From CAZUXY01 sp964624235 (lineage in GTDB: Bacteria > Spirochaetota > UBA4802 > UBA5368), in NCBI GenBank assembly GCA_964624235.1, contig CAZUXY010000018.1:8821-72820 (forward strand): a DNA stretch of 64,000 nucleotides. The letters are read 5' to 3'. Shown piece after piece: positions 9,667 through 18,639 of this stretch (positions are counted from its first letter, which is position 1; the number at the start of each line of letters is the position of its first letter). Both the position numbers and the translations under genes were made by a program. Under the pieces are notes generated by a model. It was not told where the DNA came from. It did no database searches and was given only the letters and a program-made list of their open reading frames with translations.

Positions 9667-11796
9667 ATGACCCGCGGTTTTCATCGTATCTTTTTGATCG
9701 CCGCCGCCTGCGGCATGATCCTAATGAGCAGCCGTCCCCTCTTTCCGGCGAAGGCCGGGGGGAACGCGGATGTGGCAAATCCCTTCCCGCGTACCATCAT
9801 GGACCACCGGGTGTTCACGGTGTTCCGCAGCGCGAACCTTCTGGGGTATGTCTTCCGTGACGGCGGCCGTGAGATCCTGGGCCCGCGTTACTGGGAGGGG
9901 AAAGAGACCGAGACCGCTCCCGCGGAAAAAGAGATTAAGGCCGATTTCAACGAGCGGCAGATAACGCATATCCAGGACATGTTCCCCGGTGTGAGCTTCA
10001 GGAAGGGACAGAGGGTGAAGGCCGTCTACCGTGTGGTCCTCAGGGGCGTCAGGGTGCGCACCCTCGCGAAGCCCGTGCTTATGAACGAGTACCGCGATCT
10101 GACTGATATCGAAGAGCGCGGTTTCATCTCCTCCCTCCTTGTCGCCGACGAGATCGTGATGCAGGCGTTCCAGCGCACCGCGGAAGGGCTTAAAGCCGCT
10201 GAGGAAAAGCTCATGAAGACCGTGCTGGAGGGGAACTTCACCTACTCCCGCGAGCACAGCGGCGTGGTGACGGCAAGGAACGCCGTCATCGGCTATATAC
10301 TGTCGACTCCCTCGGCGGACGACCTGGCGCGCCCGGCCGAGAACCTCAGGGAGCTGCGGACGCTGGCCGTGTTCCCGCTGGAGTTCAGGGGAGGCGGCGA
10401 GAAATACCGTTTCGTGGGCGCATACCTTAAGGACCTCTTCGAGGAGGCGCTTATAGGCATTCCCGATATCGTCATCGACTCGGACCGTCCCGACGAGACC
10501 AAATACCACCTGAAGGGAAGCGTCCGCGGCGTGGGCGACCGGGTGCAGATCGAGCTTACCCTGTTCAACACCTACAGCCAGAAGCAGGCGGCGAAAATCT
10601 CACGGCTCACCGCCCTTAATTCCAGGGGCATCGCCGATACACTTTCTGAGGCGGTGGTAACGCTGTCCGAAGCGTTAAAAATAGAACTGCGGGAGAAGGA
10701 CCTGTGGCGCCAGGAGCAGGTGATCAGGATGGCCGAAAGCTTTACCATGATGCGGGATTATCACAGGGCCCAAAAGCTTCGCGCACGGCATAACTACGAT
10801 CAGGCGATGAAAACTATCGTGCCCGTCGCGAAGAAATACCCTGAAAATATCTATGTACAGCGCGAACTGGGCGATGTTCTGTATGCGGACGGGAAATACC
10901 GGGAGGCCCTTCCCGTTTATATGAAGGTCGAAGAGTTATGTATCACACAAAAACACCCCGACAGGGGAACGGTCTTTCTCGACCTGGGCAGGACGTATAA
11001 AAAGCTGGAGCAGTTCGAAAAAGCCGAGGAATACCTTCTGAAAGGACAGGAGGCAAGGACCGATGAGTACGAACCCGATCGCCTCAACGCGATTCATCCC
11101 AGAACCGCCGAAGCGTATCAGGCACGCGCCTATCTGCATATGGAAATTGCCTCTTACAGCCGCCGGCAACAAACCAGAAATACGCAATACGGCGCCGCGG
11201 AAGGACTGTTGCGTAAAGCCGGGGAAATACTCATGAACAGGTATGGGGCGGACAGCCGGCGCCTGATACCGCTCTACGCGGGACTGTATGTGCTCTATAT
11301 AGAGACCGGCAGGAATGACGAAAGTCTTGATCTTTCAGGCAAGTGCCTGCGGCTGACTGAGCTGAAGTATGGCAGGGACAGCGTGGAAACGGCGGTTAAA
11401 TACGCGCAGCACGGCGCTCTCCTGTACCGTACCGACCGAAACCAAAAAGCTCTTGTGTACCTGAATAACGCGCTCACCCTGCTGAGAAAAAAACTCAAGG
11501 GTGAAAATCACGGCAAATTCTCCATGCTCTATGGATATTACGGCAACGTGTATGCATCACTGAACGATTACAAGAAAGCCGAACTCTACCTGAAAAAGTC
11601 CCTGGCGATCGATGAAAAAATACACGGGAAGGACAGCAAGTCAGCCAACAGTACGATCGCGAAGCTGGTGGATGTGGAAATGCGCCTGGGGAAGACCGGT
11701 GAGGCGGTCGCGTATATGAAGCGAAACGGATTAAAAGAGCACCAGATCAAGGAGGTTCTGCGGATATATGAAGAGGAAAAAAGCAGAAAACCGTAG
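9667..11796 (+). CDS. Exported TPR protein with the shared paralogue domain
   Basis: 709 residues. A signal peptide is followed by the shared domain (about residues 37-215: NPFPRTIMDHRVFTVFRS, LLGYVFRD, YWEGK, VLRGVRVRTLAKPVLMNEYRD, ADEIVMQ, ARNAVIGYI, ADDLAR). Residues about 230-350 resemble the CsgG/TolB-N type fold found in assembly factors (LRTLAVFPLEF..., then a HLKGSVRGVGDRVQIELTLFN strand pair). The remainder carries several TPR-like helices (NYDQAMKTIVPVAKKYPENIYVQRELGDVL, KKAELYLKKSLAIDEKIHG). A Cys at AAAC could be a lipobox, though the hydrophobic stretch before it is short. ATG 9667 follows CGGAGG. Probably a periplasmic scaffold; function unknown. Confidence 0.75.
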   Translation: MTRGFHRIFLIAAACGMILMSSRPLFPAKAGGNADVANPFPRTIMDHRVFTVFRSANLLGYVFRDGGREILGPRYWEGKETETAPAEKEIKADFNERQITHIQDMFPGVSFRKGQRVKAVYRVVLRGVRVRTLAKPVLMNEYRDLTDIEERGFISSLLVADEIVMQAFQRTAEGLKAAEEKLMKTVLEGNFTYSREHSGVVTARNAVIGYILSTPSADDLARPAENLRELRTLAVFPLEFRGGGEKYRFVGAYLKDLFEEALIGIPDIVIDSDRPDETKYHLKGSVRGVGDRVQIELTLFNTYSQKQAAKISRLTALNSRGIADTLSEAVVTLSEALKIELREKDLWRQEQVIRMAESFTMMRDYHRAQKLRARHNYDQAMKTIVPVAKKYPENIYVQRELGDVLYADGKYREALPVYMKVEELCITQKHPDRGTVFLDLGRTYKKLEQFEKAEEYLLKGQEARTDEYEPDRLNAIHPRTAEAYQARAYLHMEIASYSRRQQTRNTQYGAAEGLLRKAGEILMNRYGADSRRLIPLYAGLYVLYIETGRNDESLDLSGKCLRLTELKYGRDSVETAVKYAQHGALLYRTDRNQKALVYLNNALTLLRKKLKGENHGKFSMLYGYYGNVYASLNDYKKAELYLKKSLAIDEKIHGKDSKSANSTIAKLVDVEMRLGKTGEAVAYMKRNGLKEHQIKEVLRIYEEEKSRKP

Positions 11797-11877
11797 CGTC
11801 CCGATAGGACATTGAAAACACTCCCTGGCGCAGTTGAGGGGTGCGCACACAAAATACCGTCATTACCGGAGTTATAC

Positions 11878-14397
11878 ATGGAAACGTGCCATAAACAATC
11901 GGTGAAATTAATCATCATAATGATGATCGCGGCGTCGTTCTCGTGCCTGCCGGGCAATCTCCGGGAGAAAAAGGATGTGGCGAACCCCTTTCCCCGGGAA
12001 ATACTGAACCACCGGATATTTACGGTCTTCTGGAAAGAAGATTTGCTGGGGTACTCTTTCCGCGACGAGGAACGCGGCCTGGTGGGGCCCCTCTACTGGA
12101 CCGGGAAGGTGTCGTCGTCCTCCGCCGGCGAAGACCGCACCGTGCGTTTCTCGGAGGAACAGGTGAAGTGGCTCTCCGCTCTCCTTCCCGGCATCAGCTT
12201 CAGGGCCGGCAGTACCGGTAAAGTGAGCTACACCGTCATTCTCAAGGGACTCAGGGTGAACCAGCTCACCCATCCCGTGCTCATGCCGGAGTACCGTGAC
12301 AATGAGACGATACGGGGTGAGCGTTTCATCGTATCCACCCTGTCGGCCGACGAGGTGATACTGCAGGCGCACATATCCACGAAAAAGGGAGTGGAGCCCG
12401 TGGAGGCGAAGGGGCTTCCCGTGTTCTTAGAAGGGGAATACACCTATTCCACCTCGCACCGGGGCATCGTGGCGGCGACCGACTGCCTTATCGGATACAG
12501 CCTTGCGGCGCCGAATACGGATGACCTGGCGCGGAAGGGTGAAGACGAAAAAGAACGACGCGGTATCGCCGTTTTCGATTTCTCCTTTACGTCGCTGGAC
12601 CCCGGGTACGAGTACCTGCCCGATTTGCTGAAGTCGAACCTGGAACGATCACTGCAAATATTGCCCGGCGTCGATGTGATGAAAGAAAGAAAGGATGACG
12701 CGAAATACCATCTCAGGGGAAACGTTGAACAAAAAGGGAAATCCATACACGTAGAGGCCTTCCTTATCAATACCTATACGAAGAAACAGGTGCTGAAGCT
12801 GGCGAGGGATGTAAAAACCAGCGCACTGAAAGACCTGAAAGGTTTTCATGACGATCTGCTCGCCGTCTGTGCGCGTTCGTTCGGCATTCCTGTTGACGTA
12901 GAGTTGAAACAGAACCTCGATATGGCCTTTACCGCCACCGAAGAGAGCGAACTGACGAGAAAATTTCACGAGGCGCGTAGATTATATAACAAAAACAGGT
13001 ATCATGAGGCCGATGCGATTCTGAAGTCGGTGCTGACACAACTTCCCGACTTTATCGACGCCCTGCAGTTGAGGGCTTACGTGCTTTATCAGCTCTCGAA
13101 AATGGATGAAGCGGAAAAACTGCAAAAAAAACTGCTCATTGAAGCATTCAAATACCGTGACCTTAAATGGAAAATCGACAGTTATTATGAACTTGGATTG
13201 ATCAAGCAAACCACGCGTAAATATAAAGAGGCGCGTGACTATTTTGAAAAGGCCCTGATGCTGTATAAGGAGGGGGGCAAACGCGATGTACGGTTCTTAC
13301 GGCTTATATATAAGAGGCTGGGAGAAGTCGTTATCAAGGCCGCCTATCCCCGTGTAACGGCCGCTCAGAAAAAAGAGGGGATGGGCTATCTGCTGAAGAG
13401 CCTTGACATCGCCGCCCGATACAACGGGCTTTACAGTATAGAAGCGGCGGGAATTTATAAAGAACTCTCTGAGGCCTCCCGACTCGTCGGTGAAAATGAA
13501 AAAGCACTGTACTATATTCTAAAAGCGAAACACATCGTCGAGAAGAGAAGACTCCCCTGGGATTTCGGCACCATATGGATCAAGGCCCACTACGGCATCG
13601 CCCTGGCTGCCAATAAGCAATACACCAGGGCTCTGCGGGAGCTCAATGAAAGCTACGCGCTCATGAAAGAATTCGTGAAGAACGAACCGCATCAGAATAC
13701 CGCTGAAATCAAAGCGCAGTTATGCCTGGCCTACGTGAAAAGCGGGGAATTTGAAAAAGGGATCGACGCTTTCTTTGAAAGCCTGGCGATATACCGCAAG
13801 GTGTATGCACCCTCGTATAATTTCGAAAACCGGTTTTACCTCACCGTGGGCGAAATAATCCTGTACAGAGGTGGACTTTATCGCGCCTACCGCCACATGC
13901 TGAAGAATATCGATCCGGCCTACAAAAAGGAATGCATAAAACTGGTAAAGGCCGCTATCGAGCCGAGCTGTTTTCATTACAAGGCACGCGATATCAGTCC
14001 CGGGGAAATACTACCCAGGCTTAAGCCGATGGCCGACGGGGACGCGTCTGGGCGCTTCCTCGCGGTGGGCTTCAAAGGGGGGCTCAGCATGGGAACGCTT
14101 AACGCCGACCCGTGGGGTATCACCTTCTGCGTTAAGGGGGAGAAATACCAGCAAAACGATGATTTTTTGATTTTCACCTGGCGGTACTCGCCCTGGCAGG
14201 CGGTTGCGGGAAAAGTGCTTCCTGAGAATATGCTGATCGTCTGGATGATCGATGAGGTTCCCTATTACGCCTGCCGTGTCCGCGGGAACAACTCGACCTA
14301 TTACGGTAACGTGGATGTGAAACGCTGCGTCTGCACCTACGCCGGCGAGAAGGGCTGCGAGGAGAGCGACCGCTTCGACGTGCTGGTGGAAAAATAA
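11878..14397 (+). CDS. Exported TPR protein, third member of the paralogue family
   Basis: 839 residues. A hydrophobic signal ending in ASFSC suggests a lipoprotein. The shared domain follows (NPFPREILNHRIFTVFWK, LLGYSFRD, YWTGK, ILKGLRVNQLTHPVLMPEYRD, ADEVILQ, ATDCLIGYS, TDDLAR), then a TolB-N/CsgG-like segment (RRGIAVFDFSF, KYHLRGNVEQKGKSIHVEAFLIN), then TPR-like repeats from about residue 365 to 680. The last 150 residues form another unrecognised domain, with a Cys-containing end (KRCVCTYAGEKGC). ATG 11878 is supported by CCGGAG upstream and the signal peptide; a TTG at 11812 would add a nonsensical leader. It follows the previous paralogue by 81 bases, suggesting tandem duplication and later extension. 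Confidence 0.75.
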   Translation: METCHKQSVKLIIIMMIAASFSCLPGNLREKKDVANPFPREILNHRIFTVFWKEDLLGYSFRDEERGLVGPLYWTGKVSSSSAGEDRTVRFSEEQVKWLSALLPGISFRAGSTGKVSYTVILKGLRVNQLTHPVLMPEYRDNETIRGERFIVSTLSADEVILQAHISTKKGVEPVEAKGLPVFLEGEYTYSTSHRGIVAATDCLIGYSLAAPNTDDLARKGEDEKERRGIAVFDFSFTSLDPGYEYLPDLLKSNLERSLQILPGVDVMKERKDDAKYHLRGNVEQKGKSIHVEAFLINTYTKKQVLKLARDVKTSALKDLKGFHDDLLAVCARSFGIPVDVELKQNLDMAFTATEESELTRKFHEARRLYNKNRYHEADAILKSVLTQLPDFIDALQLRAYVLYQLSKMDEAEKLQKKLLIEAFKYRDLKWKIDSYYELGLIKQTTRKYKEARDYFEKALMLYKEGGKRDVRFLRLIYKRLGEVVIKAAYPRVTAAQKKEGMGYLLKSLDIAARYNGLYSIEAAGIYKELSEASRLVGENEKALYYILKAKHIVEKRRLPWDFGTIWIKAHYGIALAANKQYTRALRELNESYALMKEFVKNEPHQNTAEIKAQLCLAYVKSGEFEKGIDAFFESLAIYRKVYAPSYNFENRFYLTVGEIILYRGGLYRAYRHMLKNIDPAYKKECIKLVKAAIEPSCFHYKARDISPGEILPRLKPMADGDASGRFLAVGFKGGLSMGTLNADPWGITFCVKGEKYQQNDDFLIFTWRYSPWQAVAGKVLPENMLIVWMIDEVPYYACRVRGNNSTYYGNVDVKRCVCTYAGEKGCEESDRFDVLVEK

Positions 14398-14462
14398 GGG
14401 AAGGAGCATTCGTGCTGCCCTGAAATGCAGTCCGACTGAAGTCCAAAAAGAAGTAGTTTATT

Positions 14463-14918
14463 ATGAACAGTAGAAACATACTGATGGCCGTCTTCGCGGT
14501 AATCGCAGTGTTGCTTTTAAATGATGGTCCCGCGGGAACGCCGGGCACTGCGGCAACAAAACCCGTTGTGAAGGTGGTAAAGCCGGCATGCTGTATACCA
14601 ACGCCGAATTTTGACAGCGGCTGGAGAACGATACTTGCCGACCAGACCCTTGTGATAATGCATAATCTGGGAGGGACTCTGGACAATTATCTTGTCGATG
14701 TTACCTTTAAAACCCCTACAGGCGCAATCGGCGGTGTTGCCGGTATCGATGAATACCGGCAGGCCTATGACTGCGGCGGCGGTAAAACCTGTTTCCGCAG
14801 CGAAAATACGGGAATAAAATGGTCCGGGTTGAGCACATCGAGTATTTCAATCTACAGGGGTAAAAATGAAGCCCCGAATTACACAGAGTACATAAGGGTA
14901 CGAATCTGGGTCTATTGA
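14463..14918 (+). CDS. Exported lectin-like protein with an HNLGG motif
   Basis: 151 residues. After a signal peptide, the mature protein begins with a Pro/Val-rich stretch and a Cys pair (PACCIP), then the pattern SGW...QTLVIMHNLGGTLDNYLVDV. The SGW...HNLGG...YxV pattern recurs in small beta-sandwich domains of secreted and tail-fibre-like proteins and in H-type-lectin-like folds. A C-terminal strand ends YIRVRIWVY. Two Cys (YDCGGGKTC) may form a disulphide. It lies 65 bases after the TPR paralogue. The binding target is unknown and the domain name is tentative. Confidence 0.6.
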   Translation: MNSRNILMAVFAVIAVLLLNDGPAGTPGTAATKPVVKVVKPACCIPTPNFDSGWRTILADQTLVIMHNLGGTLDNYLVDVTFKTPTGAIGGVAGIDEYRQAYDCGGGKTCFRSENTGIKWSGLSTSSISIYRGKNEAPNYTEYIRVRIWVY

Positions 14919-15088
14919 TCTCTCCGCCTTCAAATTGCATGGAAAATGGGCTGACGGGATTGCGAACATCAACGAGATCCGGGAGAACGTAGTTCGAAGC
15001 CGTGAGCGCATGGATCGGGGCAGTCGTATTTGAAAAGAACGCTGCCGCGGTTGAAGTATTTATCAGTGAATATAAAGGAGGATGCACC

Positions 15089-15685
15089 ATGAAACGAAAA
15101 TTATTTTTCATTGTTCTATTGCCACTGCTCCTGTCCCTGTTCGCACTGACCGGTGATATCTACGGACAGAAAAAAACAACCACAACAAAGATCAAGACTG
15201 CAATTACCCCTGTGTCAGCCCAGTTGAAAACACTGATGATTAAAAGAAAGGCTTTAACCGCTTTAAAGTTGGGTGGAGTAACCTACCTGGGACCGGAAAC
15301 GGGCCGTAGTTACTACCTTATTAATAAAAAAACAGGAAATTCTATAGATCTTTATGGTTGTTATCAAGAATGGGCTGGTGGCTCAATTCAAAGGTTCATT
15401 TTTTTACGAGCGGATTCAGGATACCACTATTTTTTAAGCATCAATTCGAGGGGTTATGTCTTATTTACCGCGGATGATGGCCAGGTAGGTCATGTAAATT
15501 TCAGCGGTAAGGAACAGCAGAAGTTTATTTTCGAAGATGCCGGTGAGAGTTTTTACTATATAAAAAACAAACAGAACGGCAAATATCTTTATGACAGTAA
15601 TGCAGATTCGGCCCGGCACCGCGCGGCAACCGCGCCGAAACAGGCAACCGACGACTTTAAATTCATGCTGGTATCGGTTGATTAG
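15089..15685 (+). CDS. Exported ricin-type beta-trefoil-like protein
   Basis: 198 residues with a clear signal peptide (RKLFFIVLLPLLLSLFALTGDIYG). The mature part has three similar strand blocks, YYLINKKTGNSIDLYG, YHYFLSINSRGYVLF and FYYIKNKQNGKYLYD, each followed by an aromatic QRFIF or QKFIF-like strand. This threefold pattern is typical of ricin-like beta-trefoils, which usually bind carbohydrate. The ATG follows an excellent AAAGGAGG site; an in-frame ATG at 15002 lacks one. The next gene encodes a related fold. Local base composition is lower in GC than the flanking metabolic genes. Confidence 0.65.
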   Translation: MKRKLFFIVLLPLLLSLFALTGDIYGQKKTTTTKIKTAITPVSAQLKTLMIKRKALTALKLGGVTYLGPETGRSYYLINKKTGNSIDLYGCYQEWAGGSIQRFIFLRADSGYHYFLSINSRGYVLFTADDGQVGHVNFSGKEQQKFIFEDAGESFYYIKNKQNGKYLYDSNADSARHRAATAPKQATDDFKFMLVSVD

Positions 15686-15727
15686 TACAATTTTACCTTT
15701 TGGCGATTGTATGTTAAGGAGGATACG

Positions 15728-16240
15728 ATGAATAAACGAAATATTATTATGATGGTAGCAGTCGTATGCGCGGTGTTTTCCGTTATTGCCGTGATGGAAG
15801 GGCAGAGTCTCTACAACCTGGAAAAGGGTAGAGGGTATAAAATAGTGTACGGAGGAAAGGCGTTGCAGGCGTCATATAATCACAACAACGGCGCCGTTAC
15901 CTTCTCTTTTGAGGCGATACGGAACGTCGTGGAGCAACGATGGTACTTTCCCGAAACGGATGATCATTTTTGTTTCGTAAGACCGGAAGCTGCCGTTGAC
16001 AGACGGGATAGTAGAAACGTACTAAGTATAGTGTCTAAAGCCCTGGCGACCTCGCCCCATGGTCCCATCCCCTGGGATATCATGGATTCCGACGAGTTCA
16101 AATGGCGTATAGAAAACGCCGGCAGCGGAAAGGTCTATTTCTTTAACAAGAAAACCGGGACCAGCCTGAATGTGAGCGGCACGGGACTGGTCATGGGTCT
16201 TAAAAGAGATACCGCGAAATTCCAGCTGGTACCGCAATAG
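15728..16240 (+). CDS. Exported beta-trefoil-like protein, relative of its neighbour
   Basis: 170 residues. A signal peptide (NIIMMVAVVCAVFSVIAVMEG) precedes YNLEKGRGYKIVYGGKALQASY, EQRWYFPETDDHFCFV and FKWRIENAGSGKVYFFNKKTGTSLNV, which repeat the [strand-NKKTG-strand] and Q-[RK]-[FW] pattern of ricin-like trefoils seen in the preceding gene. ATG 15728 follows AAGGAGG by five bases. It is the last gene of the exported-protein island and ends 15 bases before a strong terminator hairpin. Likely carbohydrate binding is inferred from fold pattern only. Confidence 0.6.
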   Translation: MNKRNIIMMVAVVCAVFSVIAVMEGQSLYNLEKGRGYKIVYGGKALQASYNHNNGAVTFSFEAIRNVVEQRWYFPETDDHFCFVRPEAAVDRRDSRNVLSIVSKALATSPHGPIPWDIMDSDEFKWRIENAGSGKVYFFNKKTGTSLNVSGTGLVMGLKRDTAKFQLVPQ

Positions 16241-16255
16241 CACACCTTTCCTAAA

Positions 16256-16277
16256 AAGCCGGCCTTGCGGCCGGCTT
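16256..16277. terminator. Bidirectional hairpin terminator between convergent genes
   Basis: A perfect 9-bp stem AAGCCGGCC/GGCCGGCTT with a TTGC loop. Read on the minus strand it is followed by a T-run (GGCTTTTTAGG), so it should stop the sugar operon. It also lies just after the last plus-strand exported gene. Confidence 0.75.
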
Positions 16278-16369
16278 CTGTGTTCATAATCACTTCTTTA
16301 ATACAAGTACTTCTTTACTAATAAACGAGTTTTCCGTTACGGGCTCTTCCGACCGTAACGGGACTTTTC

Positions 16370-17620
16370 TCACCATACATAAAAGCTCCTGTAGATGGGC
16401 CAGAGTACCAGGTAGGCGAATATCCCCTTCCAGGTAAGTTTCGTCTCGAGCGGCAGGCGCTGTTCCGGCGGCGGGAGCCGCCTGATGTCGCCGATCCCCT
16501 TCTGGTACCAGTAGGCGGTGCTGGACCAGTCGTCGTAGCGCATGTTGTTGTGACCGTGTTCGATGGTTACCCTGATGGACTTCGTAAAGGGTATGGGGTC
16601 CGGGATATGGTACCGGTAGTAGGTGAGGGGCTTTCGCCAGTTGACCCCGCCGGTGCTGATGATGCCGTGATACGGGGCCTCGTAGCGCTGGATGGGGCAG
16701 TAGGCGTGATTCACGTAGTCCTCGGTGCCGGTGCCGTGGATATCCGGCGGCCAGGTCTCCCCGTCGACGAAGATCATGTCGTCCCCCTCCCCGGGCCAGT
16801 CCCAGTACCACGACCAGCGCTGGTTGTGGATATTTATGTTGCAGCCCACGTAGTGGCCCCGGCCCTTCGCTTCGAGGATGACGTAGTTGTCCTTCCCGGT
16901 GGTGTTCTTCCCGTAGCTCTGGAACTCTTCGGTCCCCAGGCCTTTTTCAGGGCTGCTTCCCTTAGTGGTCACCCGGTTCCATGAGGCGTGGAAGCGGTAG
17001 ACGTTGTCCTCCAGAAAGGCGTACTGTTCCCAGTCGATATAATAATAGAATATTATGTTTTTGTCCTTCTCGCACTGGTTCACCAGCTCGATGCGGGCCC
17101 CCTTCGCGAAGGGCATGGGGAACCAGCAGTTGAAGGCTGCCCCGTTCTGGGAGCTCATCTGGAAGGGCGCCGACACGTAGTTCCTGCGAATGCCGTGGCC
17201 GGAACCGAAAAAGTCGCCGATGGGCACCTCGACGCTGGGCTTCTTCGAGCCGTCCCAGTACATCCGCAGCACCAGTTTTCTCAGGTAGTGATCGGTTTTC
17301 GGCGGGCCGTCCCGCTCGGTGGTGCCGATGGTGCACCAGATATGGCGGATGCAACCGGCGGACTTCGTCTCCGCCAGGACGACGGTTTCACCTTTCGGTA
17401 TCTTCAGACTGTCCTTATTTCCGCCGGTCCGGTCGTAGCTCGAGAACCGTTTGCGTTTATACTGCTTCGCCACCGGCAGCAGCTCCAGACTGTTGGTGTA
17501 CGAGAACGAGCCTTTCCCGAAACCGCGTGGCGGTTCCGCCTTTGCGGTGTCGGCCGTTACCAGTCCGGCCGCAACGGCGACCAGAATGAGCGTCCTGCCA
17601 TACCTGTTTTTTGTTCCCAT
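16370..17620 (-). CDS. GH172 (DUF2961) family glycoside hydrolase, exported
   Basis: 416 residues with a Sec signal (TLILVAVAAGLVTADTAKA). It matches the DUF2961/GH172 family: an early SAGCIRHIWCTIG strand, VEVPIGDFFGSGHG, the hallmark GTGTEDYVNHAY near residue 310 containing a candidate catalytic Glu, and YRYHIPDPIPFTKSIRVTIEHG. Characterised GH172 enzymes form jelly-roll oligomers that act on alpha-D-arabinofuranosides or difructose anhydrides. The ATG is preceded by AGGAGGTG. It is the last gene of the operon, 36 bases after the binding protein, so it probably releases the sugar that the importer takes up. The hydrophobic C-terminal tail (IFAYLVLWPIYRSFYVW) is unusual and might anchor it. 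Confidence 0.85.
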   Translation of the reverse strand: MGTKNRYGRTLILVAVAAGLVTADTAKAEPPRGFGKGSFSYTNSLELLPVAKQYKRKRFSSYDRTGGNKDSLKIPKGETVVLAETKSAGCIRHIWCTIGTTERDGPPKTDHYLRKLVLRMYWDGSKKPSVEVPIGDFFGSGHGIRRNYVSAPFQMSSQNGAAFNCWFPMPFAKGARIELVNQCEKDKNIIFYYYIDWEQYAFLEDNVYRFHASWNRVTTKGSSPEKGLGTEEFQSYGKNTTGKDNYVILEAKGRGHYVGCNINIHNQRWSWYWDWPGEGDDMIFVDGETWPPDIHGTGTEDYVNHAYCPIQRYEAPYHGIISTGGVNWRKPLTYYRYHIPDPIPFTKSIRVTIEHGHNNMRYDDWSSTAYWYQKGIGDIRRLPPPEQRLPLETKLTWKGIFAYLVLWPIYRSFYVW

Positions 17621-17656
17621 GGTGTCACACCTCCTCTTTGTTGAGTATGAACGTTC

Positions 17657-18616
17657 TTACTTTATCAATTCGCCGCCCCGGTCGAGGTTCTCCCGGGTGA
17701 AGAAACGGGACTGGAGCGTGATTTCCTTCGGGACCTTTTCCCCCCGCAGCACCGCCAGGGCCGTCCGGACCGCCTCTATCCCGCCCGTCGGATATTCAAA
17801 ACAGACATCCATGATGCCCTGTGCGACATAGGCCCTGCCTTCCTGCGGGAGGGCGTCGATCCCCACGAAAATGATCCCCTTCTCGCGGCCGGCGGCCTTG
17901 GCGGCAAGGTATGCGCCGTGCGCCCCGGGGTCGTTGTGGGCGTAGACCAGGTCGATGCGGTCGAAGCGTGAGAGGGCCGATTCCATTTCGATGCGGGCGT
18001 TGGGTTCGAGCCATTTCATGTCGGCCTCGAAGATGACCCTGATGTCTGAGCCTTTAATGCCCTCCCGGAAGCCGCGGTGCCGGTCCTGCCCGGGAGTCGA
18101 GGTCATGAGCCCCTTCAGCTCGACCACGTTGCCTTTTCCTTTGAGCCGCGCGGCGATCCACTTTCCGGCGGCTCGTCCTATGGCGACGTTGTCACCTCCG
18201 ATGAAACAGGTATAGTCGTCGCCCAGCACCCTGCGGTCGAGGACGATGACCGGGATGCCCGCTTTCATCGCCGCCGAAACCGGCGGGGTGAGCGGCGCCG
18301 CCTCCTTGGGCGATATAATAATAAGGTCGACCTTCGCGCTGATAAACTCTTCGACATGGGCGCGTTGCTTCAAAGTGTCGTTCTGGGCATCCTTGAACAC
18401 AACGGCGATCCCGGGATGCAGACCGGCCTCTTTCTCGATGTGGGCGTTCATCTGGACCCGCCATGGTTCTCCCAGGTTGCACTGGCTCATACCTATCGTC
18501 CACCGGGCCTTTTCCCGCGCCGTGTCGGCGGCTTCCTTCCTGCCGCATGAAAGGACGAAGCCGCACAGCAGAACGATGACCAGTATTACAATGCGGCTTT
18601 TCCGATTTTCCCCCAT
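17657..18616 (-). CDS. Ribose-type ABC transporter substrate-binding lipoprotein
   Basis: 319 residues with a lipoprotein signal ending FVLSC. The mature part follows the Peripla_BP_4 plan: IGMSQCNLGEPWRVQMNAHIE, then AKVDLIIISPKEAAPLTPPV, IPVIVLDRRV, FIGGDNVAIGRAAGKW and VYAHNDPGAHGAYLAAKAAG. These are the sugar-contacting loops of pentose and hexose binding proteins. ATG 18616 follows AAGGAGGT; an upstream in-frame start gives only an Arg-rich leader. It lies between the permease and GH172 genes and should deliver the liberated monosaccharide to the permease. Sugar identity is inferred from the operon, not from residues. Confidence 0.85.
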   Translation of the reverse strand: MGENRKSRIVILVIVLLCGFVLSCGRKEAADTAREKARWTIGMSQCNLGEPWRVQMNAHIEKEAGLHPGIAVVFKDAQNDTLKQRAHVEEFISAKVDLIIISPKEAAPLTPPVSAAMKAGIPVIVLDRRVLGDDYTCFIGGDNVAIGRAAGKWIAARLKGKGNVVELKGLMTSTPGQDRHRGFREGIKGSDIRVIFEADMKWLEPNARIEMESALSRFDRIDLVYAHNDPGAHGAYLAAKAAGREKGIIFVGIDALPQEGRAYVAQGIMDVCFEYPTGGIEAVRTALAVLRGEKVPKEITLQSRFFTRENLDRGGELIK

Positions 18617-18639
18617 GGTATACCTCCTTCTGTGCATGA

